Below, piece after piece: positions 37,684-48,811 of a stretch of 64,000 nt of DNA (its first letter is position 1; every line of letters begins with the position of its first letter). Source of the stretch: Pseudoips prasinana. Taxonomy: Eukaryota > Arthropoda > Insecta > Lepidoptera > Nolidae. A program made the translations under genes and the position numbers. The DNA is taken from positions 1,054,001 to 1,118,000 of the forward strand of contig OX621261.1 of NCBI GenBank assembly GCA_951640165.1. The letters run 5' to 3'. The notes beneath the pieces were generated by a model. It had not been told where the DNA came from and made no database searches. It saw only the letters and a list, made by a program, of their open reading frames with translations.

Positions 37684-40437
37684 ATAGATAGATAGATAGA
37701 TAACACTTTATTGCACCAAATCGGAATATACATTGAAACATATGTAAGTTAACTTATATTATGAGGTACAAACGGCGGTCTTATCGCTAATATAGCAATC
37801 TCTTCCAGACAACCGATTGGATGAACCAAAGCAATGCAGGGAGACAAAGTGGTAGTTGGCAGTGCATCTACTTATATTAATTTACATATATATGTACCTA
37901 TGTACGAATATTTATAAATAAACATATAATATATACATATATATAAATATATACATACTTTTAATACACTATAATAAATATTAATACTAATTATGAAGAC
38001 TAAGGAAGTTTTTGAGGAAGGTGGAAGATCGCAAGCTGAGAGAATTACAGTGATAAATAATGATTCATTAAAAGTGTTTTAAAAGATGTCAAAGTTTGTG
38101 CGCGTCTGATATGCAGAGGGAGCGAATTCCACAGTCGAGCAGCCTGTACAGTGAATGATTTGTCCAAGAAATTAGTGGAATGTGTGGGCAACTGGAGTTC
38201 TAGATTCTCTGATGATCTCAAGGACCTGAAATGTGTATCACATAGGAATTCAAACCTAACCTTCAGGTAAGAGGGAGCCGTGGGATTCAATAAAATACTG
38301 TAAAGAAGAGAGAGTATATGAGTATTTCGGCGAAGGCGAATGGGTAACCACTCGAGTTTTCTACGAAATTCGGAAACGTGATCATATTTGCGGAGCCCAA
38401 ATATGAACCTTATGCAGAAGTTTTGAAGCCGCTCGAGTTTATCTAGTTTGTCCACCGTAAGGTCAAGATAGCTGGCGTCAGCATAGTCAAGGATTGGAAG
38501 AAGGAGGGATTGTGCTAGTGCAATTTTAGTGGTAGTTGGGAGAAAATTACGTAACCTCCTTAATGATCCGGCTGCAGCATATAATTTACGACTGGTCTGT
38601 TCTATTTGTGGACCCCAAGACAGTGTTTGATCAAAGTATACCCCCAAGTTTTTAACCCTATCACTGAATGGTATTACTGTTTTGTTAAATATTACTCGAG
38701 GGGTATGGATCCAGTCAACTTTTCTGAGCATGCGAGAACTGCCTATCACAATAACCTGTGTTTTAGAGGGATTTACCGTAAGACCGTGGTCTGTGCTCCA
38801 CTTGTTGATAATTGCCATGTCACTGTTAATGATACCAATACCATCGCTAAGGTGCTCTACCGGTGTCTGGGTGTATATTTGCAAGTCGTCGGCATAAAAG
38901 TGGTAGGAAGAAGTTAACCGAGAGGTAATCGAATTGATAAATACAGTGAAGAGTAGTGGAGATAAAACGCCACCCTGTGGCACGCCAGCGCTGGTGAAAC
39001 ACCACGACGAGTAAGTATCGTCAATGCGAATCCGCTGCCGACGGCCAAACAGGTAACTACGAAACCAATCAATTGCCATTGGAGATATGTTAAGTGAGCG
39101 TAGTATGCCAAGCAGAATGTCAAAGTCCACAGTGTTGAACGCGTTGCTAAAATCAAGCAGCGTAAGCACTGTCAACTTTCCACACTCCATGCCTAGTCGA
39201 ATATCATCCGTAATATTTACAAGAGCGGTGACTGTGCTGTGACCTGGACGGAAACCGGACTGGGAAGGATTAAGTAGGACATTCTTAGACAGGAAGGAGC
39301 TTAGTTGATTGTGGATGAGGCGTTCCAGAACTTTGGAAAGGAATGGTAGTATGGAGATGGGGCGATAATCGGAAAAGGATGATGGATTTCGTTTTTTAGG
39401 TAATGGGATTATATGAGCACTTTTCCATGTTGATGGAAAAGTAGCGGTAAAAATGGAGAAATTGAGGAGGTGGGTGAGAACCGGTAGGATTACGTCGAGG
39501 ATAGGAAGGATCATATTACGACTAATACAATCACTTCCAACAGAATTGGTTGTAATTAATAATACGCTCTTCTTAACATCACAAGTGGAGAACTGATTAA
39601 AGACAAACTGAGAATGATCAGGGGTAGGAATTGATGAAAGATACTGTAAGGTATTTAATTTGGTTGTCCTATCAAAATTGGACGAAGTTGAGAAATGACC
39701 ATTGAGTGAATTTATATCTAAATTATTGGGAGTGTCAATTTGGCGTGATTTTCCTATCCCCATTGATCTCAAATATTTCCAGACTTTTGCTGGGTCTCCA
39801 TTTTGTACAGAGCTGTGGATGCGTTGAGCATTCCTACACACCTTATGACATTTGTTCCTGGCCGAGATGTATTTATCTTTGTTCTCAGCGGATGGATGGG
39901 ATTTATATTTTGACTTAGTCGCAGCTTTCTTATCAATCCACTTCCTAATGTCCTGCGTGAGCCAAGGCGCTGGAGAATGTTTCATTTTTACGGCTTTTAA
40001 CGGTGCGTGGACGTCGTATAGCTGGATCATGTACGTTTCAAACATGTAAACCTTTTCATCGATAGTTTCCGAAGCAAAGAGTGCAGTCCAGTCTATGTTA
40101 CCCGCGTCTATTTTGAGATTGGTAACGTTTATTCCACTAAAATTGCGCTGAATAAGGATTTTAGGTTTTGCCTTAGGAGGGCGAATTTTGTAAGATAAAT
40201 AAAGAAGGTCGTGATAAGAGAATGAATCCGCTGAGCACGGGCCGTGTTTGGCTACGTGCTCTTTGCAGGAAACAAAAATGAGATCAAGGAGCGATGGGGT
40301 GCAGTGAGGAAAGTTATGAGTAGCAGTTAAAGGTAAAAGAAAAAGGTTGCTCGACTCAATGAGTGAACGGAGTGAAGAAGAACGTGAATTATTTCGAAGA
40401 AGACAGGTATTGAAGTCACCCATGACTATTGTATGAC
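37684..40437 (-). mobile_element. LINE K3, 5'-truncated
   Basis: Minus strand. The 3' end carries TGCAATAAAG (plus strand CTTTATTGCA near 37708) and a (GATA)n tail at 37684-37701. The 5' end is inside the endonuclease (HTIVMGDFN). It abuts a plus-strand CR1-like LINE head-to-head near 40437. Confidence 0.85.
38045..40423 (-). CDS. LINE K3 ORF2 fragment: partial endonuclease + reverse transcriptase
   Basis: 792 uninterrupted codons. It begins at the GDFN strand, so the first third of the endonuclease is missing. Then SLLDLIFVS, FSYHDLLYLSY (catalytic His region), linker PAPWLTQDIRK, DYRPISILPFLSKV, LTLLDFSNAFNTVD, GVPQGGVLSPLLF, YADDLQIY and the complete C-terminus (SFKTLLMNHYLSL). Intact reverse transcriptase motifs, but no own start or promoter, so it is an ORF relic. 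Confidence 0.85.
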   Translation of the reverse strand: MGDFNTCLLRNNSRSSSLRSLIESSNLFLLPLTATHNFPHCTPSLLDLIFVSCKEHVAKHGPCSADSFSYHDLLYLSYKIRPPKAKPKILIQRNFSGINVTNLKIDAGNIDWTALFASETIDEKVYMFETYMIQLYDVHAPLKAVKMKHSPAPWLTQDIRKWIDKKAATKSKYKSHPSAENKDKYISARNKCHKVCRNAQRIHSSVQNGDPAKVWKYLRSMGIGKSRQIDTPNNLDINSLNGHFSTSSNFDRTTKLNTLQYLSSIPTPDHSQFVFNQFSTCDVKKSVLLITTNSVGSDCISRNMILPILDVILPVLTHLLNFSIFTATFPSTWKSAHIIPLPKKRNPSSFSDYRPISILPFLSKVLERLIHNQLSSFLSKNVLLNPSQSGFRPGHSTVTALVNITDDIRLGMECGKLTVLTLLDFSNAFNTVDFDILLGILRSLNISPMAIDWFRSYLFGRRQRIRIDDTYSSWCFTSAGVPQGGVLSPLLFTVFINSITSRLTSSYHFYADDLQIYTQTPVEHLSDGIGIINSDMAIINKWSTDHGLTVNPSKTQVIVIGSSRMLRKVDWIHTPRVIFNKTVIPFSDRVKNLGVYFDQTLSWGPQIEQTSRKLYAAAGSLRRLRNFLPTTTKIALAQSLLLPILDYADASYLDLTVDKLDKLERLQNFCIRFIFGLRKYDHVSEFRRKLEWLPIRLRRNTHILSLLYSILLNPTAPSYLKVRFEFLCDTHFRSLRSSENLELQLPTHSTNFLDKSFTVQAARLWNSLPLHIRRAQTLTSFKTLLMNHYLSL

Positions 40438-41963
40438 TGTGCGGTTAGGCGGGAGCTTAAGCTCCTAGCCGTCCATAAGTCGAGCGGGCCGGACGGCATC
40501 CCTTCAGTGGTGCTAAAGACGTGCGCCCCTGAGTTGACCCCGGTTTTAACGCGCCTTTACCGTCTCTCTTACAGCGCTAAAAGGGTTCCATCTTCGTGGA
40601 AGGTAGCCAACGTCCACCCTATTCCCAAAAAGGGTGACCGGTCGGACCCTACAAACTACAGGCCTATAGCGGTAACATCCTTGCTATCCAAGGTCATGGA
40701 GAGAGTCATCAACTCTAAGCTCCTACAATACCTAGAGAAACACCAGCTGATAAGCGATCATCAGTATGGCTTCCGTCACGGTCGTTCAGCTGGTGATCTT
40801 CTAGTGTATTTTACACATCGTTGGGCACAAACCTTGGAAAGCAAGGGTGAGGCTCTAGCCTGTAGTCTTGACATCGCCAAGGCATTCGATAGGGTCTGGC
40901 ATAAAGCTCTTCTATCGAAGCTACCATCATATGGAATCCCGAGGGACTCTGCAGTTGGATCACCAGCTTTTTGGACGGTCGGAGCATAAAAGTCGTAGCA
41001 GACGGTTCTTGCTCCGACACCAAAACCATTAACGCTGGCGTACCACAAGGCTCGGTGCTCTCCCCTACGCTATTCATTCTGCATATCAATGACATGTTAT
41101 CTATAGAAAACATGCATTGCTATGCGGATGACAGCACGGGTGATGCGCAGTATAGCGGCCACCAGAATGTCTCTCGCAGCTCGGTACAAGAGAAACGGTT
41201 GCAACTTGTGTCTGAAGTCGAGGGTTCTCTCGGGCGGGCCTATGAATGGGGTGTAGAGAACCTAGTCCAGTTTAACCCCAATAAGACACAAGTGTGCGCG
41301 TTCACTGCTAAGAAGGACCCATTTGTCGTAGCGCCCCGATTCCAAGGGGTTGATCTCCGTGTATCCGAGAGTATTGGGATCCTCGGAATCGAAATTTCGA
41401 GCACCTGCCAATTTAGGGGTCATTTAGAGGATAAAGCCAAACTGGCAAGTAAGAAGTTGGGCGTCCTGAATAGAGCTAGGCGGTACTTTACTCCAAGACA
41501 GCGGCTTGCGCTATATAAAGCACAAGTCCGCCCGCACATGGAGTATTGCTCACATATCTGGGCAGGAGCCCCTAAATACCAGCTCGACCCACTTGACTCC
41601 CTCCAAAGGCGTGCTATTAGAATCGTTGGGGATTCCAATCTTACGGACAGATTGGAGTCGCTAGAGCAGCGGAGAGACTTCGGATCTCTCTGCGTGTTCT
41701 ACCGTCTCTTTCACGGGGAATGCTCTGAGGAACTGTTTGAGCTGGTGCCACCGTCCCCTTTTTATCATCGGACCACGCGCACTCGCAGTAAGGTTCATCC
41801 GTATCACCTGGAAGCGATCTCGTCAAGCACGGTTCGCTTTCAGCGTTCACACATCCCACGTACGTGCCGGCTCTGGAATGAATTACCTGCTGCGGTGTTT
41901 CCCCAGCGCTACGACATGTCCTTCTTCAAACGAGGTTTAAAAAGAGCACTAATATCACGGTAG
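40438..41963 (+). pseudogene. CR1-like reverse transcriptase, one frameshift
   Basis: Frame 1 to about 40950: SSGPDGIPSVVLKTCAPEL, NYRPIAVTSLLSKVMERV, CSLDIAKAFDRVWHKAL. A frameshift near 40950 follows, then frame 2 to 41963: [68 protein letters not shown] and the terminus FPQRYDMSFFKRG. Apart from the single shift the reverse transcriptase is complete; the endonuclease is missing. The second frame has no ATG at its start. Confidence 0.85.
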
Positions 41964-42081
41964 GCAGCGGTTTGCTGTGCCCCCTGGCACTGCGAATGTC
42001 CATGAGCAGCGGTTACCACTTACCATCAGGTGGGCCGCTAGCTCGTCTGCTTACTAAGGCCATAAAAAAAAAAAAAAAAAA
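40438..42081 (+). mobile_element. CR1-like LINE, 5'-truncated, with poly(A)
   Basis: Plus strand from the linker/reverse transcriptase start to the CR1-like tail (GGTTACCACTTACCATCAGG, GCTCGTCTGC) and a ~19-base A run ending at about 42081. Head-to-head with K3 on the left and directly joined to the Q duplication on the right. Confidence 0.85.
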
Positions 42082-43365
42082 AGTACCTACGTCCGCTGCC
42101 GAGCTCCAGCAAAACCAATGTCATTTAACATAATGCTATGAAAGTACGCGAAATATATAAGTCTAGCAGTTTGTTCATCTGACAATTGTCTTATTGTCAG
42201 CATAGAAAGCCGAACTTAATTTACCTGCTAGCTTTTCAATCTGAAGACCCTATTGCAATTTTTAATCAAGTGTCAATCCCAAAAATGCGGTGGATGGGAC
42301 TTAATCTAATATTTCCGCATTAATCGCAACTGTTAGAACAATATGAGTCACATTCGGTACTGACAATCTGATGCATCTCGTTTTCCCTGCATTTAATAAG
42401 AGGTTACTTACAGAAAACCATTTCGATATAAGGCTCAGTCTTTTGTGAGGCTCAATAAGTTCTTTATCTTTCCTATTTACTTTTAATATTAGCGAGGTAT
42501 CATCAGCGAATAAAATTATGTCTGATACTTTCTCTACCAGTACTATCTTACTTATTTTCATTAAATCAGGAAAGACACCATCACTTATACAGCAATTGAA
42601 GATGGTTGCAAGGATTGCAGCAGTGTTTAATATGGTCGATTCAATTGCTTTAACAGACAGTCCCCACAAATCTTCTGTGCCCTACTTTTTAAAACTCTTA
42701 AAAGCTTTTATAATATCTTCCCTCGTTACTGTTTATATTATATAGTTATTTTAAAATAAGGCCTAGCAGAGACATCTTGTGGTATGCCCACGATAACGCG
42801 CAATGACTCGCACGCGGAATGTCCGCTCCCAATCAGCAGCACGTCCCCATAATTCCGCACCATATTGAAGCAGTGCGTGTACGGTGGCAAAGTAACATGC
42901 TCGCGTTACCGCCTCGGGAACACTCGCGCTACAAGTCGTAGCGCAAAACATGCACTACCTATTTTAGAGCATAGGTTTTCAATATGCTGATCCCTTTTTA
43001 GGCCAGCATCCACTTCGAATCCCAAGAAGCTTGTAGTGGTTAACTGTTCCAACTTTACATCGTTAACAAATACGGTAAGATTCTTTAATGGACGGCCTGA
43101 AAGACTAAAGTGTAAGTGGTGGGTTTTTTTTTATTTAACGCAAGGCCATTTATGTCAAACCTCTTAAGACAGCTGCGATGTTGTTTTTTTTAGCTCTACT
43201 TCTAGTTGGTCTACTGTCGCAGCCATTGCAACCACAACCGCTGCAACGTCATCAGCGTACATAAGTATTTCAGCTCAGGATATTGAGTTCGGTAAGTCAT
43301 TCAGTAACAGAGAGAACAGTTGCCTGGAAGAGATCGAACCTAGCGATAAGGCCGCCATTTGTACA
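42082..43365 (-). pseudogene. Duplicated LINE-Q segment, copy 1 left part
   Basis: Nearly identical to 58881-60165. It carries minus-strand LINE remnants: a J-like piece (42669-42301: FADDTSLILKVNRKD) and the Q reverse transcriptase C-terminus (42951-42763) with a one-base frameshift near 42794 that copy 2 lacks. The Q active site here reads YADDVAAVV (near 43247-43258). It stops at TGTACA 43360-43365, where the TIR element is inserted. Confidence 0.8.
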
Positions 43366-43429
43366 CAGGCGAGCAGAGAAAACTCACCCCTTACCCTATA
43401 AAAGAGCGCCATCTCTGTGAAATTAGCGA

Positions 43430-43855
43430 AACTGCTAGGATATTCCAACTACTAACAAAATGACTGCGGCGAACATACAAGCGACCGTTAAGTAATATCC
43501 ATCGGATCCTACCTATTGATATTTTTACTTGTACGGCACGAGAGTTGCAGAATACTTAATTCCGAAGTTTATAAATAACATTCCCGAAGAACTACAAAAA
43601 TACTTACTTACTTACAGAGGGGGCGAAAGGTTTTAATTTCAAGCTAAAAGGTTACTACCTTAAAAAAATATATTGTATTGAAATTCTATCACTAACGATA
43701 CCATTTTAATAATATTATATAATAAGTTCATAAATAATGGTAAATATGTGAACGATTCGCCGCTACCCACATAAACTCGTAGAGGTTTATGTGGTTCGGC
43801 CTGTTAAATGTGATGTGTATTGAAATAATATATTGAATAAATAAATAAAAAAAAA
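43430..43855 (+). pseudogene. LINE 3'-end scrap inside the TIR element
   Basis: Reads roughly KFINNIPEELQKYLLTYRG, a reverse-transcriptase C-terminal motif, followed by a 3'UTR ending TTGAATAAATAAATAAA. Stops present. Confidence 0.5.
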
Positions 43856-43949
43856 AACAAAAGAAACGTTCTAATCGAGCTCCACAAAACAATACATTTC
43901 TTTAGATATTTCTAAAAAGTCTCAATTAAATTTCAAAACTAAAAATAAA

Positions 43950-44040
43950 TATTAAGTCGAGATTCGAACCTGGACTTTGCAATTCATAAGCTATGTTGTT
44001 ACACCACTGCGCCAATGAGTCACATTGCTCAAACGTAAAA
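43950..44040 (-). mobile_element. tRNA-like SINE head
   Basis: Minus strand: perfect A box TGGCGCAGTGG and B box GGTTCGAATCT about 40 bases apart. The body was not delimited. Too divergent to call a tRNA gene. Confidence 0.5.
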
Positions 44041-44234
44041 TTTGTCGATATGTTTATGAACCATCCATCACATTAGTCATGTCAGCCGTTTCTTTTATAT
44101 TATAAATAGATAGGTAATGAAGAATGAGGGTAAGCTATAATTTTGTTAAGTAAAAAATGACGTCTCATCATATCATTATAATTACTCGTCTGCTTGTGCT
44201 GTTCGAATAACTACTTCTAAATTACGATAACATC

Positions 44235-45551
44235 ATGCCTCGAATGAATAACTTTTTAAAAGCGAAAATCATCGTCCTTTGGGAACAAAATCAAAGTTTA
44301 AAAAGTATTGCTCGAGAATTTAATATCGATGTAAGTGTAATCTAAATTAAAATCCGTTTAATATATTTTTTCAATTAGGAATCTTACTCTTTAATTTGCT
44401 TTCTTATAGAGAAACACAGTTCGTTTATGGGTGCGACGGTATCAAGAAACTGGTGAAGTGAAGTGTAAGCGCCAAGGGCCACGTCCGATTGCTTACACAA
44501 ATCAATCCAACCGCCATCGTGATATTGTTAGTAGGCATACCACGGAACCTTTCACCGCCATCCGTTCAAGTGCTATAAGACATGGTATTTCGCTTACCAC
44601 TGTCCGAAGACATTTACATGCAGCTGGGATCCATAATTATAAACCTGCCAAAAAAATCGAACTAACTGAAGCTCATCGTCAAGCCAGGATAAGATTTGCA
44701 ACCCAGTATTTGAATTTTGATTGGGAAAATGAAATAGTCATTTTTACCGATGAAAAGACTTTTAAATCCGATAAAGATGGACGTAAAATACTGTGGAGAA
44801 GACCTGGCGAACGCTACAATGTTAAAAATGTTTTACCTTACTAGTGGCAGGTTAACGCTAGGTAAGCAGTAGTTAATTTAATTAAATATTAACATTTACC
44901 TACTCACTTGATTAAAATAATAAATTTATACTTTTTATTTGCTATTGTTATTATGAATCATAATATCTTAGATACTATAAGCATACAATATATTATTTAA
45001 TATTAGGCTCTGCACATCGAAACTGATAAAGAACCTAGATGACATGACAAGACAATAACATTGTATTCTTAATAGGATATAATTATAAAATATTTTTCAG
45101 GATATTGGGGGTGGATGTCTTCAATGGGTCCTGGAGAGCTTGTCGAAGTCGGCGCTCGAATGAATGGCGAACGTTACTTGGAGATCTTAAGAGACGTGAT
45201 GATTCCAACAGTGCGCAACGTATACCCTGATGGACATATTTATTTTATCCAAGACAATAGTTCGGTGCATCGGTCAAGACCGGTTATGGAGTGGTTTTCC
45301 ACACAAAGAGAGATAACCTTGATTGATTGGCCATCTAAAAGCCCTGACTTAAACCTGATTGAAAATTTGTGGGGTCAAATGGTGCTTAATTGGGACTCAA
45401 GTAAAGTCAAAACTAACAAAATTTAGATGAAGAGGTTATGAGAACTTGAGAATTAATGCGATTAAGTAACATTTGTTTCAATATGGTAAATGGAATGAGA
45501 TCAAGATTAGAAGAAGTTATAGAAAGTGAAGGTTACCCACTTCGTTATTAG
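44235..45551 (+). pseudogene. Tc1/mariner-type transposase with two introns (DD35E spacing)
   Basis: Exon 1 44235-44330 (ATG; MPRMNNFLKAKIIVLWEQNQ) with donor GTAAGT. Intron 1 44331-44409 ends TTCTTATAG. Exon 2 44410-44861: HTH (VRLWVRRYQETGEV), second HTH, first catalytic Asp in IVIFTDEKTF; donor GTAAGC. Intron 2 44862-45100 ends TATTTTTCAG. Exon 3 from 45101: FIQDNSSVH (second Asp) and WPSKSPDLNLIENLW (Glu). 35 residues lie between the last two acids. Lesions: a one-base insertion near 44840, a frameshift near 45424 and a TGA near 45445, after which the native C-terminus (LEEVIESEGYPLRY) ends at 45551. The enzyme would cut and paste DNA in the nucleus. Its own TIRs were not identified. Confidence 0.82.
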
Positions 45552-45757
45552 TATAGGTTTGACCCCACAAGTTTTCAAGTTTTTGTAGTAAATTGGTTTT
45601 TTGTAAACAGTTTTGAAAATCTCGAGAGATGTAAATTGTTGTTCTGTTTATATCAAACGTGAGTAACATGTTGGTTCTCTTGAGTAATCTTCAAAACTTT
45701 AAATCATTAGTTTTATATATTTACACATTTTATAAAATAAATACATTCCTAAATAAT

Positions 45758-45761
<4 letters not shown>

Positions 45762-45828
<67 letters not shown>
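45762..45828. repeat. (TA)n microsatellite
   Basis: About 33 uninterrupted TA units, the longest in the window. Confidence 0.97.
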
Positions 45829-45832
<4 letters not shown>

Positions 45833-45879
45833 TTTTTACATTACTTTTTACATACCTAAATACATTAATTGATTTGATA

Positions 45880-47110
45880 TTATACTTATTTATAAAATAT
45901 ATTAAAAACGGTTATATGTTATATTGTATACAAATGTAAAAAAACGAGAATTCAATGAATAAAGACATAAATATTTTATGTTAATAGATAAACGTTTCTC
46001 GTATATTTAATAAAATATAAATAAATAATACGTATAGAAGTGAATCTCCTTTATTTCGAAAGATTATAAGCACCTACTTCCCAGCTCAACCCGCAATATT
46101 ATATATAAATACTAGCTGACCCGGCAAACGTTGTTTTGCCATATAAATAATTTCCTAGCTGACCCGTCACGACTTCGTTCGAGAGGAATCCTACCCCTAC
46201 CCTACCAGTACCCTACCCCTACCTTACCCCGACCCTACCCCTACCCTACCTCTACCCTACCCTACCCTACCCCTACTCTACCCCTACCCTACCCCTACTC
46301 TACCCCTACCCTACCCCTACCCTACCCCTACCCTACCCCTACCCTACCCCTACCCTACCCCTACCCTACCCCTACCCTACCCTTACCCCACCCCTACCCT
46401 ACCCCTACCCTACCCCACCCTTACCCTACCCTACCCCTACCCCTACCCTACCCCTACCCTACCCCTACCCTACCCCTACCCTACCCCTTCCCTACCCCTA
46501 CCCTACCCCTACCCTACCCCTACCCCTACCCTACCCCTACCCTACCCCTACCCTACACCTACCCTACCCCTACCCTAAAAAATTTAGGGGTGGACTACCC
46601 CTAACATTTAGGGGGATGAAAAATAGATGTTGGCCGATTCTCATAGATACCGGATAAGCACAAAAAATTTCATCAAAATCGGTTAAGCCGTTTCGGAGGA
46701 GTATGGCAACGAAAACTGTGACACGAGAATTTTATATATTAGATATATATATATATATATATATTATTTGTTCCAAAAAGACATAAGTATATAAAATATT
46801 ATTTAGGAATGTAATAAAATATGTGAATACATATAAAGCTAATGACTTTTTATTCTTTAAAACAAAATAATAGTTATAAGTTATATTGTATATAAATGTA
46901 AAAAAACAGAATTCGATGAATAAAGACATACATTTGTGAGAAATGTTTGTTGAAAAAAGTGAATATTATACGTTAATAGAGAAACCTTCTAAATTGGTTT
47001 GGTATATTTAATAACATATAAATAAATAATACGTATAGAAGTGAATCTCCTTTATTCCGAAAGATTGCCTTATAAGCACCTACTTCCCTGATCAACCCGC
47101 AAAACCCCGC
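45880..47110. repeat. Long direct repeats flanking a minisatellite-bearing repeat
   Basis: 45880-46112 and about 46870-47105 share TATATTGTATA.AAATGTAAA, ACGTATAGAAGTGAATCTCC and AAGCACCTACTTCCC with small indels. Between them lies the CTAGCTGACCCG repeat. The pattern suggests a duplicated flank or a large tandem duplication. Confidence 0.7.
46113..46740 (+). repeat. 'CTAGCTGACCCG' dispersed repeat with an ACCCCTACCCT minisatellite
   Basis: Two staggered starts (46114 CTAGCTGACCCGGC and 46155 CTAGCTGACCCGTC), then a minisatellite 46191-46577 of ~11-bp ACCCCTACCCT units. Then TTTCATCAAAATCGGTTAAG and GAATTTTATATATTAGATA, which form the usual end of this widespread insect repeat type. Non-coding; the open frame reads PYPTPTLPLP and is an artefact. 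Confidence 0.7.
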
Positions 47111-47513
47111 TATCGCCGTATATAAAAATAATTTATTATGCTAATGTTCTTATTTATTTTAATAGTAAGAATAATGCTAATGTTACTTAAACAATTATTA
47201 GCCGCAATTCTCAATTTTACACGACTAAACTTAGCCAAAATGTCATTACATCTCTTTCTATCACAGCTCGTATGAAAAGGACCATACACACGTTTCGCTG
47301 TCAAACTATTAAAATTGGTGTTGGTTAGAATCGTGGCCTTTGTTAAATGGCTATCTTGCACGATCACTTGTGGCATCGATGTCATAACTACAGAACACTA
47401 ACTTCATTGGTGTCCCAGAGATGGCGCCCAAGTAAACATCGTAGTATGGCATGCTTTAAAATAGATGGCGCTTTTTATACATTTCTAGGGGGTGAGTTTT
47501 CTTTGCTGCCCTA
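47110..47513. other. Right end of the TIR element, unassigned
   Basis: Contains a 91-codon minus-strand open frame (AKRVYGPFHTSCDRKRCNDI) without recognised family, plus GATGGCGC words that are inverted copies of the left subterminal region. Possibly an exon remnant; low confidence. Confidence 0.3.
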
Positions 47514-48657
47514 TGTACAATCTTGCATACTCATAGTTCTTTTTATGTATTATTTTTTGGTGTACAATAAAGAGTTACTTATATTGGAAACCGAAGACCC
47601 CTGGGGTACGCCCATTAACGATTCCATGGGGTCCGACACTGTTTTTCCTCTATTACCGACCACGACTTTTGCTCTGTCTTTTAGTATAAATAAACCCATC
47701 GAATTTGCCAGAATGCCGTAATGTAGCAGTTTCTTGGCTATAACTGACCTATCAGCGACATCCAAGGCCATGGACAAGTCACAGCATATAATGGCGACTT
47801 GCTGTTTGCCTTCACGAGCAGCGAGTACCTACACGTTGCACCAACTCACGTGCCAGTGACGTGAGGGAGCTTCCCTTGCGATACGCGTATTGGCGATCAG
47901 ACAATGACTCAGTAGAAGTTAGAAACGCTGTCAAGCGAGAGCTCAAGCCGTCTTCGAAAACTTTGGCTATCGCTGGTATGATGGCGACGGGTCGGTATTC
48001 GTCTAAATCCTCTTTTTCTCCTTTTTCCTTGAATATTGGGGAAGCTTTAGATCTTTTCAGCGCTTTCGGTTAATTACCCTCCCTAATACATCGATTGAAA
48101 AATTGTGTCAGAACTCGTGCAAGTGGAATGGCCGTAAATCTCAGTACCGACATATTTAAACAATAAATATATTTGTATGGATTGGGAGGTATTTCATTTA
48201 CGAGTAGAAATCTCTTTAGCACTAAACGGACTGAGTCTAAGTGAACAGTTTGCAGGCGTTCGTAACCTCATTATACCCTCCACTTGAAGCAAATCCGCGT
48301 GGGGTGCACCACAGGATGAAGCTGCGCTCTTAAATCGTTTATTTATTGCATCTACCGCTTTTTTTTCTATGTTTGAATTCAGTCCCGTCTATGTTCCTTA
48401 CTATATCCGTAAAGTCTAAATCGGGAGTTTTTGATATGCCCCTCTCTTTATTAACGACCTGCCACATCCCTTTCGATCTGTTTTAAAAATTAGTACTCCT
48501 CTTAGCATAAAAAATATGTTTCGTGTCCATAATTAAAATATCATTTGGAAATTCTTTACGTAATTCTAACAAATCAAAGAGCAATGATTTGTGATCCCTG
48601 ACTTTCTTCTTCATCCATCCCTTGATTTTTTTTTAAATACTCGTTATTTTCTGAAGT
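47514..48657 (-). pseudogene. Duplicated LINE-Q segment, copy 1 right part
   Basis: Continues copy 1 after the TIR element and is collinear with 60158-61302. Minus-strand Q reverse transcriptase pieces: MALDVADRSVIAKKLLHYGI (first palm motif), MGVPQGSSVSNI, fingers near 48000 (RPVAIIPAIAKVFE) and linker near 48600. Several stops and frame changes. Confidence 0.8.
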
Positions 48658-48674
48658 GAAGTATATAATGGTAA

Positions 48675-48811
48675 CTCTGTTTACAGTTAATGCACTCAGT
48701 GACATCCAATTAAGGCTCAAACAAACATTCCTTGTCGTCGCAATGATTTTATGTTTGAGCAGGATCCACCCCGTTGCACTATAAATGTATATCGTGAAGA
48801 GATGGATTAAA
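48675..48811. repeat. 137-bp repeat, copy 2
   Basis: Paralogue of 37546-37682. It starts a few bases after the end of the Q duplication, so it may mark that block's boundary. Confidence 0.85.

Larger units (their letters stand above)
43366..47513. mobile_element. TIR element, 4.15 kb, TGTACA target-site duplication
   Basis: The ends form a 25-bp terminal inverted repeat (CAGGCGAGCAGAGAAAACTC... versus TAGGGCAGCAAAGAAAACTC..., four mismatches, both continuing ACCCC). Subterminal GCGCCATCTCTG-type words also occur inverted. TGTACA is present at 43360-43365 and 47514-47519 but only once at the paralogous empty site near 60158-60163. The interior holds a LINE scrap, a SINE, a Tc1-type transposase gene, microsatellites and a minisatellite, but no transposase that obviously matches these termini. 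Superfamily unassigned. Confidence 0.82.

Noticed and set aside
43950..44040. tRNA gene on the minus strand
   Set aside because: Good A and B boxes but no convincing cloverleaf; SINE head is more likely.
43900..45650. TIR pair of the Tc1-type element (TTTCAAAACT words on both sides)
   Set aside because: Only about ten bases match convincingly and a SINE lies between; not strong enough to call boundaries.
46191..46577. Telomeric repeat
   Set aside because: Insect telomeres are TTAGG/CCTAA; this 11-bp unit differs and is embedded in a dispersed repeat.
46131..46604. 157-codon open frame of Pro/Tyr/Thr repeats
   Set aside because: It is a translation of the ACCCCTACCCT minisatellite; no start context or domain.
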